From NCBI GenBank assembly GCA_964414265.1, contig CAYPVT010000008.1, positions 1-24,946 on the forward strand: 24,946 nucleotides of DNA, given 5' to 3'. Both the position numbers and the translations under genes were made by a program. Positions 14,765 to 21,376 of the stretch are shown here, one piece after another. Source of the stretch: VMEP01 sp964414265 (GTDB lineage Bacteria > Patescibacteriota > Minisyncoccia > Phycocordibacterales > VMEP01). Under the pieces are notes generated by a model. It worked only from the letters and a program-made list of their open reading frames with translations, made no database searches and was not told the DNA's origin. Each line of letters begins with the position of its first letter. Within the stretch, counting starts at the first letter, position 1.

Positions 14765-15267
14765 GTGGAAAGTAGAAGGTAGAAAGTGGAGGGTGGCAAG
14801 AAGGAAGATAGAGAGTGGAAAGTAGTAGGCCGGTAAAAAGATATAAATAAAAAAACAGATAAAATTATGGCAGAAAGTTATAAAAATTTAAAGATATGGA
14901 GTGAGTCAGTTGTTTTAGCGACTGAAATATATCGGGTGACCAAAAATTTTCCGAAAGACGAAATTTTTGGTACGGTTTCCCAGCTTCGTCGAGCTGTTGT
15001 TTCAGTGTCTTCAAATATAGCCGAGGGGTCTTCTCGTTCGTCTAAAAAAGATTACATTCGTTTCATTGATATTTCGATAGGGTCTTTACATGAAGTTGAG
15101 AGCCTTTTAGAAGTTACGAATAAACTCGAATATATCTCAAAAAATGACTATGTTAAACTTATGGATGAGATACAGAAATTAGGGGCTTTAATCGGCGGAT
15201 TTAGGAAATATCTAACCAAAAACTGAAGTATGCCTACTTTCTATCTTCAACTTTCTACTATCTACTT
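14763..15267 (+). mobile_element. Putative IVP-like element: four-helix-bundle gene in imperfect inverted repeats
   Basis: The whole stop-to-start space between pheS and pheT is this unit. The left arm (14763-14830) is built of GTAGAAAGT-like purine-rich words and the right arm (15232-15267) of their complements. AAGTGGAAAGTAGAAGGTAG at 14763-14782 matches the complement of 15248-15267 at about 17 of 20 positions. GGAAAGTAGTAGGC (14817-14830) matches the complement of 15232-15242 with a 3-base bulge. The enclosed gene belongs to the family found in 23S rRNA intervening sequences. Mobility is inferred. Confidence 0.5.
14867..15226 (+). CDS. Four-helix-bundle protein (23S rRNA-intervening-sequence / Avd-like)
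   Basis: A 119-residue protein with the family hallmarks YKNLKIWSESVVLATEIYRV near the N-terminus, FGTVSQLRRAVVSVSSNIAE followed by GSSRSSKKDYIRF, and SLHEVESLLEV. Members form small basic four-helix bundles, often pentameric, and occur in rRNA intervening sequences; a relative, Avd, assists reverse transcriptases of diversity-generating retroelements. Biochemical function of the stand-alone type is unknown. It sits between pheS and pheT, which are normally adjacent, inside inverted repeats, so it looks inserted. No reverse transcriptase or variable repeat is in the window. Confidence 0.9.
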   Translation: MAESYKNLKIWSESVVLATEIYRVTKNFPKDEIFGTVSQLRRAVVSVSSNIAEGSSRSSKKDYIRFIDISIGSLHEVESLLEVTNKLEYISKNDYVKLMDEIQKLGALIGGFRKYLTKN

Positions 15268-17613
15268 ATGAAATTCTCTAAACAGTGGCTACAAGATTAT
15301 ATAGTCGAAACTCTTCCAGAAAATGAGGCTGTTGTTGATACTTTAAATAAAAAATCATTTGAGGTGGAAGAAGTAATCTCTTTGCCTAACGACACTGTTT
15401 ACGATATTAAAGTTCTCCCAAATCGCGCACATGACGCACTAGGACATCGTGGTATGGCCCGTGAATTATGTGCTGATTTGGGGCTCACTTTTAAAGAAGA
15501 TCAACGTGTGGAAAAACGAGATGATTTTACGAACTCTTTAGTTCCTGCTCCCGTGCTTTCAGTTAATGATGCTAAGTTTTGCCCACGATTTATGAGTATG
15601 AGGATTGACGGTGTTGTTGTCGGGGAAAGTCCAGAGTGGCTAAAAACGCGTCTTGAGGCGATAGGGCAGAGAAGTATAAATAACATCGTTGATGCCACTA
15701 ATTACGTGCAATTTGCGCTTAACAAGCCAATGCATGCTTATGACACAAGAAGTATAAAAGGAACGCTCGTCACTCGTTTTGCGAAGAGTGGAGAGGTGCT
15801 TATCACGCTCGACGATAAAGAATTAGCACTTGATGAGAAAACTCTTGTTATTGCCGACGATGAAAAAGCTCTTGGTCTTGCTGGAATAAAGGGTGGAAAA
15901 CATAGTGGTATAAATGAAGACACAACAAGTATTATTCTTGAAAGTGCCAATTTTTATCCAAGTTTGATTAGAAAAACTTCACAGAGATATGACCTCCACA
16001 CAGACGCATCTAAGCGTTTTGAAAATGGTATTGCCAACTCTCTTATAGAAGAAGGTTTATATATGACGGCGAATTTGATTAAGGAGTTATGTAAAGATGC
16101 AGAAGGGAGTGTCGCGGTAGATGTGTATCCTCGCAAGGATACTAAATATCATGTGGGAATTTCGCTTTCCGAATTGAATATTATTTTGGGTACAACATAC
16201 ACCGATAGTGATATTGAGAGTACCCTTAATAGACTTTCTTTTTCTTTTGAAAAGATAATTCCTAAAAATTACATAACAGAAACATATAAAGCTATCGTTG
16301 GGGTGCCATACAAAAACCCTTCAAGTATGCGCGAGGATGCTCCACGCGCTTTTAATTGTTCTTCTTTGGTTAGTTATTTATATAAAGGTATTTGGATGCC
16401 GAGTATTTCCGTTGACAAATATGTTTTTTCAAAAAAAATAAAACTAGAAGAATTAAGGTTTGGAGATTTAGTATTTGCCAATTCTGGTGAAGGGAAGATT
16501 TATTTTGAATCAGTAGAATTTTTAAGGGGAACTAAAGTTCCTGAAGGAGTTGATCACGTTGGTATGTATTTGGGAGATGAGAAAATCGTCCACTCTACAA
16601 GAGTGCATGGAAAAGTTGTAGTAGAAAGTGTTGAAGAGTTTTCGGCAACAAGAAAAATAGTTGGATATGGAAGAATTGTAGATAATCTAGAAGAAGAGAG
16701 ATATGTGGTAAATGTTCCATCTGAAAGATTAGACATTCGTATTAAAGAGGACCTCGCAGAAGAAATAGGGCGTATTTTGGGTTATGAAAAATTAGTTCCC
16801 GTATTGCCGAAACTTTTTCGTGTTGGGTTGGTCCATAAACGAATGTATTACGAAGATAAAATTCGCGAAATATTGCTCAGTCATGGATTTTCTGAGGTGA
16901 TGACCTACACATTTGGAAGCGAAGGTGAAGTTTCAATCATAAAAGGTCTTGCAGGAGATAAGGAAAAGTTACGTGGTAGTTTACGAAAAGGGATGGAAGA
17001 ATCTCTTAAATTAAATGTTCACAATGCTCCGCTTCTTGGGCAGAAGGTAATTAAGATTTTTGAATTTGGTAACGTGTTTACTAAAGATAGTGAAATTAAA
17101 AAACTCGCATTTGCTTTTGGTGGGGGAACAAAGAAAGATAATTTTGAGGAGGAAGCAAAAAGCATTGTTAAAGAAATAGGGGAAACTTTTGGCGTGGACG
17201 TTTCAAAGTTTGTTTCCTACGAAGAAAAGCCATGTATCACAGAAATTGATTTTGATGCAGTAATTGAAAAACTTGAAGAACCCAAAGAGCATGAAGTTTT
17301 GACTTATCAGTTTTTGTTAGGCGCGAGTTATAAAACAGTTTCTCCTTATCCATTTGCGCTTCGAGATATTGCGGTGTTTGTTGGTATTGGAACAGAAGAA
17401 GATGCGGTAAAAGAAATTATTAAAAGCGAAGCGGGGGATTTGCTTGTGCGAATAGAGATGTTTGATAAGTTTGAAAAGGAAGACAAAATTTCTTACGCTT
17501 TCCATCTAGTATTTCTGTCGCAAGAAAAAACACTTAGTGATGTAGAACTTGATGAAATTATGAATCGTGTAACAAACGCTCTTAATAATAAGGAGGGCTG
17601 GCAGGTAAGATAG
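15268..17613 (+). CDS. pheT: Phenylalanyl-tRNA synthetase beta subunit with an inserted NlpC/P60 domain
   Basis: Beta subunit of PheRS, 781 residues. Order of parts: N-terminal B1 segment (1-45); then directly VYDIKVLPNRAHDALGHRGM (about 64), so the roughly 100-residue EMAP-like tRNA-binding OB fold is absent; B3/B4 editing domain (about 95-290) with GLAGIKGGKHSG and TDASKRFENGI; first half of B5 (ISLSELNIILGTTYTDSDIE, LNRLSFSFEK); an NlpC/P60 domain (about 332-474); rest of B5 (VVNVPSERLDIRIKEDLAEE); B6/B7 core; and a C-terminal FDX-ACB anticodon-binding domain. The frame is continuous across both insert borders. Loss and gain nearly cancel, so total length looks normal. Confidence 0.93.
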   Translation: MKFSKQWLQDYIVETLPENEAVVDTLNKKSFEVEEVISLPNDTVYDIKVLPNRAHDALGHRGMARELCADLGLTFKEDQRVEKRDDFTNSLVPAPVLSVNDAKFCPRFMSMRIDGVVVGESPEWLKTRLEAIGQRSINNIVDATNYVQFALNKPMHAYDTRSIKGTLVTRFAKSGEVLITLDDKELALDEKTLVIADDEKALGLAGIKGGKHSGINEDTTSIILESANFYPSLIRKTSQRYDLHTDASKRFENGIANSLIEEGLYMTANLIKELCKDAEGSVAVDVYPRKDTKYHVGISLSELNIILGTTYTDSDIESTLNRLSFSFEKIIPKNYITETYKAIVGVPYKNPSSMREDAPRAFNCSSLVSYLYKGIWMPSISVDKYVFSKKIKLEELRFGDLVFANSGEGKIYFESVEFLRGTKVPEGVDHVGMYLGDEKIVHSTRVHGKVVVESVEEFSATRKIVGYGRIVDNLEEERYVVNVPSERLDIRIKEDLAEEIGRILGYEKLVPVLPKLFRVGLVHKRMYYEDKIREILLSHGFSEVMTYTFGSEGEVSIIKGLAGDKEKLRGSLRKGMEESLKLNVHNAPLLGQKVIKIFEFGNVFTKDSEIKKLAFAFGGGTKKDNFEEEAKSIVKEIGETFGVDVSKFVSYEEKPCITEIDFDAVIEKLEEPKEHEVLTYQFLLGASYKTVSPYPFALRDIAVFVGIGTEEDAVKEIIKSEAGDLLVRIEMFDKFEKEDKISYAFHLVFLSQEKTLSDVELDEIMNRVTNALNNKEGWQVR
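16261..16690 (+). other. NlpC/P60 (C40-type) papain-fold domain inside PheT B5
   Basis: Residues about 332-474 of PheT. YKAIVGVPYKNP opens the domain; C364 in RAFNCSSLVSYLY is the nucleophile, H430 in DHVGMYLGDEKIVH the base, and H442 the third polar residue; LRFGDLVFAN matches the GDLVFF block and YGRIV closes it. All expected catalytic residues are kept. By hand count the insert is about 35% G+C (146 of 420, 16261-16680) against about 44% in the preceding core (131 of 300, 15601-15900). It replaces the loop of the B5 hairpin. Confidence 0.88.
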
Positions 17614-17622
17614 AGAATTAAT

Positions 17623-18312
17623 ATGGAATTACATAAAGTTAGAGGTGGAAATATAATAGATTTGGAAAATAAACAATACAACATTGGGGTAGGAATTAGT
17701 TTGGGTAATAGGTGGTTTACTACTGAAAACATAATAGAAGAGATAAGGTGGGCCCTACAAAACACAAAGGATTTTGTTTTGGTCTATGTTGCGGATAGCA
17801 TTCACTCTATTAACTTAGAGGTTAGAAAAAAAATTTCAAAAGAGAAAGCTATGCGTTTAGCGCTTGATCAGGGAAGTAGGATTCTGTCTGACGTAAAAAA
17901 TCAAGTAGAAAAATCTTTTAATAAAGAGGATATAAATCGAATTTATTATACAAATTGGAACAGTTTGTTAAGTGAATCTTATAAAAAAAAGTTGGAATAC
18001 CTACATTCTTTTTATCTAAAAAAAGAAGAGTTTAAAAAGCGCATACATGAGTTGGTTATCGACTACGTGTCGAGAGAGGAGAGAAAGTTTGACGACGAAG
18101 AAATAAATAAACTTGGTACGTATATAATAGAAGAATTACCAGAGGTTCTTAGTCGTGTTTCGTTTAGAGATTTAATTCTCGATGCTTACATGTATCCTTT
18201 TGACAGTGATTTAGTAAGGTTTGTGGAGGATATACAGTTTGGTCGTATTTTTCTAGAAATTAAAGAAAATATTATTGACACAGAGCCAAAGGTATTTTTA
18301 GAAGTAAGATAA
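17623..18312 (+). CDS. tRNA-dependent cyclodipeptide synthase (CDPS) family protein
   Basis: CDPSs take two aminoacyl-tRNAs and make a cyclic dipeptide through an acyl-enzyme on a serine. In this 229-residue protein S26 lies in VGISLGNRWF, matching S37 in the AlbC motif IGISAGNSYF. Y167 and E171 in TYIIEELP match Y178 and E182, and Y191 in MYPFDSD matches Y202. Spacings are the same as I recall for AlbC: 141 residues from Ser to the first Tyr, 4 to Glu, 20 to the last Tyr. The signature is N29-Y191-P192, mixing features of the NYH and XYP subfamilies. It begins 9 bases after pheT; its TAA overlaps the ATG of the next gene. Product unknown. Confidence 0.85.
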   Translation: MELHKVRGGNIIDLENKQYNIGVGISLGNRWFTTENIIEEIRWALQNTKDFVLVYVADSIHSINLEVRKKISKEKAMRLALDQGSRILSDVKNQVEKSFNKEDINRIYYTNWNSLLSESYKKKLEYLHSFYLKKEEFKKRIHELVIDYVSREERKFDDEEINKLGTYIIEELPEVLSRVSFRDLILDAYMYPFDSDLVRFVEDIQFGRIFLEIKENIIDTEPKVFLEVR

Positions 18313-18872
18313 TGAAACTTAACGTTCCATACTACTCTCAGTTTTTAGATGTAAACGATAATCCATATTGGATGCCGAGAGCTTGTGGCATGACGTGTTT
18401 AAAGATGGTGCTAGATTATCATTCTAGTATTTTGCAAAATACTAGAATGATAAAGACACCATCACTTTTGGAAATGTGTGAAAAAGGAAAAAAAGAAGGA
18501 GGGTATGGGCCGTCAGGGTGGTTTCATGATTATTTTGTGAAGACGGCCAAAGAGTACGGCTTAAATTCTGAAAGAGGGGAGAAGATTGGAGAGATTTTGG
18601 GGTTACAGAAAATTCACGATGAGCTTAAAGATGGTCGCCCGGTAATTGCTTCAGTTTCAAAATATACTCTTGGTCAGATAAAATTTCACATGGTGGTGTT
18701 AACTGGTTATGAGGAAAACGACGGAATTGAGTTCCCTGAGAGGAAAGGGCAACTCACTGGATTTTACTTTAATGAGCCAGAATCCCTCTCCAAAGAACAA
18801 GGAAAAGACTTGTTTGTGGATATCAAGTCGTTTAAACACGATTGGCGTAGAATGGCCATATTCTTTAAGTAG
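18312..18872 (+). CDS. Peptidase C39-like papain-fold protein, cytosolic
   Basis: A 186-residue protein of the C39_2 type. It opens with LNVPYYSQF, where Q10 fits the oxyanion-hole Gln; C25 in PRACGMTCLKMVLDY is the nucleophile; H126 in IKFHMVVLTGYE is the base; N154 or E155 in FYFNEPES is the third residue. DGRPVIASVSK is also typical. There is no signal peptide or membrane helix, unlike bacteriocin-exporter C39 domains, so it should act in the cytosol. Its ATG overlaps the CDPS stop (TAATG), which implies translational coupling. With the NlpC/P60 domain in PheT, two papain-fold activities flank the CDPS. Substrate unknown. Confidence 0.8.
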   Translation: MKLNVPYYSQFLDVNDNPYWMPRACGMTCLKMVLDYHSSILQNTRMIKTPSLLEMCEKGKKEGGYGPSGWFHDYFVKTAKEYGLNSERGEKIGEILGLQKIHDELKDGRPVIASVSKYTLGQIKFHMVVLTGYEENDGIEFPERKGQLTGFYFNEPESLSKEQGKDLFVDIKSFKHDWRRMAIFFK

Positions 18873-18937
18873 AAAGTTGAGGGTGGATAGTAGGGAATGG
18901 CAAGGAAAAAAGATATAAAATAGCAAGAGAAAGAAGT

Positions 18938-18971
18938 AGCTTTTTTGTTGATAAATTTACCCAAAAAAGCT
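18938..18971 (+). terminator. Hairpin after the pheS-C39 locus, possible terminator
   Basis: AGCTTTTTTG (18938-18947) pairs perfectly with CAAAAAAGCT (18962-18971) around a 14-base loop. There is no T-run directly after the stem, so its efficiency as a terminator is doubtful. Confidence 0.45.
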
Positions 18972-18999
18972 GGCAAAATAGTATTTTTTCTGTTATAAT
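18970..18999 (+). promoter_or_regulatory. Candidate gyrB promoter
   Basis: CTGGCA (18970-18975) and TATAAT (18994-18999) are spaced 18 bases apart. Transcription would start near 19006 and include the 17-bp stem at 19019-19084 in the gyrB leader. Confidence 0.45.
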
Positions 19000-19018
19000 T
19001 GACAACAGGCAGATAGCT

Positions 19019-19084
19019 GAAAATAGATAGTAGTAGAGCCACGAGATAGCTCTTTTTCTTTTGTTTTTACTACTTTCTATTTTC
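19019..19084 (+). promoter_or_regulatory. Long stem-loop in the gyrB leader
   Basis: GAAAATAGATAGTAGTA (19019-19035) and TACTACTTTCTATTTTC (19068-19084) pair at 16 of 17 positions. Inside, AGAGC (19035-19039) pairs with GCTCT (19049-19053) and is followed by a T-rich run to 19068, which resembles an intrinsic terminator nested in the larger stem. The gyrB ATG follows 20 bases later. Confidence 0.6.
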
Positions 19085-19103
19085 CATTTTCTACCCACTA
19101 ATC

Positions 19104-21152
19104 ATGACTGAAAAGAAAGGAAACGGACACCACTACGACGCCCAAGATATTACAGTTTTGGAGGGACTCGAACCGGTACGAAAGCGTCCCGGAATGTACA
19201 TTGGTACGACCGGTATCGATGGTCTCCACCACTTAATTTGGGAAATTTTTGATAATTCACGCGACGAAGCGATGGGTGGTTTTGCTAATCATATTGAAGT
19301 CGTACTTTTGCCGGGCAATCGTATTCGAGTTGCGGATAATGGTCGTGGTATTCCAGTTGAGATTCACAAGAAGACAAAAGTTTCCGCGCTTGAGACGGTT
19401 ATGACAACCCTCCACGCTGGAGGAAAGTTTGGAGGGGAAGGATATAAAGTTTCTGGAGGTTTACACGGAGTGGGTGCTTCGGTAGTGAACGCGCTATCTG
19501 TTTATGCAAAAGTTGAAGTGCATCGCGATGGAGCAAAACATTTTCAAGAATACAAACAAGGCGTTAGAAAAGCAGCAGTCAAAAAATTTGGCACTTCTAA
19601 ACTAAATGGCACCATCGTCACCTTTGAACCGGATCAGGAAATTTTTAAAGAAATAAAATTTGAATGGAACACGGTTGTGAACCACATGCGCGGTCAAGCT
19701 TATTTAGTGAAGGGTCTTCGTATCGGTGTTGTTGATGCTCGATTGTACGAAGGAAAGATTGATGACAGCGAAGTATTTTATTTTTCCGAATTAGGACTTG
19801 AAGTTCCATCAACTAGTTTTTATTTTGAAGGAGGATTACTTTCTCTTGTTAAGTTCCACAACCAAACACAAAAGCCAGTTCACAAGAACATTTTTTATAC
19901 TGAAAAAGAGGCAGATGGAGTGCAGGTTGAAGTTGCTCTTCAGTATGTTGACGATATAACCCCTAAAATAATTCCATACGCCAACAATACTTATAACCCA
20001 GAAGGTGGAACACACATCACTGGTTTTAAAACAGCCCTTACTCGTGTTTTAAATTCATATGGACGAAAGAATAATATAATTAAAGAGAAAGAAGAGAATC
20101 TAACAGGTGAAGATGTTCTCGAAGGAATCACTGCTGTTGTTTCTGTTAAGTTGCGCGAGATTCAGTTTGAAGGTCAAACAAAGGCAAAACTAGGTAGCGT
20201 TGAGGCTCAAGGTGCCGTTGCCACTGTCTTTGGTGAAGCGTTTAACTACTTCCTAGAGGAAAACCCTGACGATGCGCGCGATATTCTAAATAAGGTGTTA
20301 TTGGCGCTTAAAGCACGAAAAGCGGCTAAGGCCGCCAAAGATAGCGTTCTTCGCAAGGGTGCGCTTGAGGGGATGACACTACCTGGGAAACTTGCTGATT
20401 GTCAGACGAGAAACGCAGAAGAAGCAGAAATATTTATCGTTGAGGGAGATTCTGCAGGTGGTTCTTCTAAGCAGGGTCGCGATAGACGCACACAGGCGAT
20501 ACTTCCACTTAAGGGAAAGATTTTGAACGTTGAGCGTTCTCGAATTGACAAGATGCTCACCTCAAATGAAATTAAAGCTCTCGTTATTGCGATGGGTACA
20601 GCTATTGGTGATACTTTTGATTTGTCGAAACTTCGTTATCATAAAATTATAATCGCAACTGATGCCGACGTTGACGGCGCGCACATCCGTACACTTTTGT
20701 TAACACTATTCTTTAGATATTTCAAACCAGTTATTGATGGCGGGTTTTTGTATATCGCCCAACCACCGCTTTATAAAATAAAGAAGGGTAAGGAAATTAA
20801 CTATGCATATTCTGATGCTGAAAAACTTAAAATAGTTGGTAAAGATGTTTCTATAGAAGAAATTGAGGAGATGGTGGAAGAAGGAGAAGTTGAGACAGAA
20901 GAAGAGGTTGAAGAAAAAACAAAGAAGCGCGAAGCGAAAGTTTCCATTCAGAGATATAAAGGTCTTGGAGAAATGAACCCAGAGGAATTATGGGAGACAA
21001 CAATGGATCCAGAGAAACGTGTGTTGAAGCAGGTTACTGTTGATGACGCAGAAGACGCAGAAAAAGTATTTGTGACACTTATGGGTTCTGATGTTCCATC
21101 ACGTAAATCGTTTATTCAATCAAATGCCAAGATGGCAAACCTAGATGTTTAG
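19104..21152 (+). CDS. gyrB: DNA gyrase subunit B
   Basis: ATPase subunit of the type IIA topoisomerase that introduces negative supercoils. The 682-residue protein has the GHKL ATPase start (VLEGLEPVRKRPGMYIG, EIFDNSRDEA, DNGRGIP, GGLHGVGASVVNAL), the transducer domain, and the Toprim domain with EGDSAGGSSKQGRDR and DADVDGAHIRT, then QRYKGLGEMNPEELWETTMD. A Glu-rich insertion lies at about residues 585-615, before the conserved RYKGLGEM. Length fits the shorter GyrB forms rather than the 804-residue E. coli type. ParE cannot be excluded without comparison, but the C-terminus reads as GyrB. No Shine-Dalgarno is seen. Confidence 0.94.
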   Translation: MTEKKGNGHHYDAQDITVLEGLEPVRKRPGMYIGTTGIDGLHHLIWEIFDNSRDEAMGGFANHIEVVLLPGNRIRVADNGRGIPVEIHKKTKVSALETVMTTLHAGGKFGGEGYKVSGGLHGVGASVVNALSVYAKVEVHRDGAKHFQEYKQGVRKAAVKKFGTSKLNGTIVTFEPDQEIFKEIKFEWNTVVNHMRGQAYLVKGLRIGVVDARLYEGKIDDSEVFYFSELGLEVPSTSFYFEGGLLSLVKFHNQTQKPVHKNIFYTEKEADGVQVEVALQYVDDITPKIIPYANNTYNPEGGTHITGFKTALTRVLNSYGRKNNIIKEKEENLTGEDVLEGITAVVSVKLREIQFEGQTKAKLGSVEAQGAVATVFGEAFNYFLEENPDDARDILNKVLLALKARKAAKAAKDSVLRKGALEGMTLPGKLADCQTRNAEEAEIFIVEGDSAGGSSKQGRDRRTQAILPLKGKILNVERSRIDKMLTSNEIKALVIAMGTAIGDTFDLSKLRYHKIIIATDADVDGAHIRTLLLTLFFRYFKPVIDGGFLYIAQPPLYKIKKGKEINYAYSDAEKLKIVGKDVSIEEIEEMVEEGEVETEEEVEEKTKKREAKVSIQRYKGLGEMNPEELWETTMDPEKRVLKQVTVDDAEDAEKVFVTLMGSDVPSRKSFIQSNAKMANLDV

Positions 21153-21185
21153 TTTGTTTTTGTGTTTTTAAAATACGTATAAATT

Positions 21186-21258
21186 TCTTTTTTAAAATAC
21201 CTTAAAAAAACACGTATAATTTTCTGCTAAAAATTTACTATGCTCGTGCCGTCGCACT
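21186..21258 (+). repeat. Dispersed repeat, copy 2
   Basis: This is the plus-strand counterpart of 1-72. The core 21205-21258 differs from copy 1 by a 2-base insertion and two substitutions, and the upstream TCTTTTTTAAAATA word is also shared. TATAAT is at 21215-21220. It lies between the convergent genes gyrB and thrS. Confidence 0.8.
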
Positions 21259-21263
21259 GCGCA

Positions 21264-21308
21264 ATGTTTTTTGAATGTATTTTTGGGATATTAAAATTCA
21301 AAAAACAT
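21264..21308. terminator. Perfect 13-bp stem between convergent gyrB and thrS
   Basis: ATGTTTTTTGAAT (21264-21276) pairs perfectly with ATTCAAAAAACAT (21296-21308) around 19 bases. Its place between convergent genes suggests a bidirectional stop, but the stem is AT-rich and lacks U-tracts outside it. Confidence 0.4.
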
Positions 21309-21332
21309 AACTTCGTAATGTCTTTAAAAATA

Positions 21333-21346
21333 AAAACGGCGGTTTT
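21333..21346 (-). terminator. Possible thrS terminator
   Basis: On the minus strand AAAAC-CGCC-GTTTT is followed by TATTTTT, 30 bases after the thrS stop. The stem is only five pairs, so this is a weak candidate. Confidence 0.4.
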
Positions 21347-21376
21347 AAGAATAACAAATCTTTTTGTTAGTTAGAC

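Larger units (their letters stand above)
18868..19103 (+). repeat. Gene-less copy of the pheS-pheT inverted-repeat element
   Basis: The space from the C39 stop to the gyrB start carries the same arms: GTAGAAAGTTGAGGGTGG (18869-18886) matches 14779-14796 at 17 of 18 positions, both lead into an AAAAAGATATAAA word, and the right end (19068-19096) has the complementary TACTTTCTA-type words. No gene lies between the arms. Confidence 0.55.

Noticed and set aside
14867..15226. Diversity-generating retroelement
   Set aside because: Only an Avd-like family member is present; there is no reverse transcriptase and no template or variable repeat.
16261..16690. The PheT insert as an intein
   Set aside because: No Cys/Ser start with a His-Asn end followed by Cys/Ser/Thr, and no homing endonuclease motif is seen; the insert instead shows NlpC/P60 catalytic residues.
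21240..21374. A 44-codon plus-strand frame starting MLVPSHCAMFFEC
   Set aside because: It runs through the dispersed repeat and the 13-bp palindrome, and the other repeat copy lacks the ATG because of the 2-base indel.
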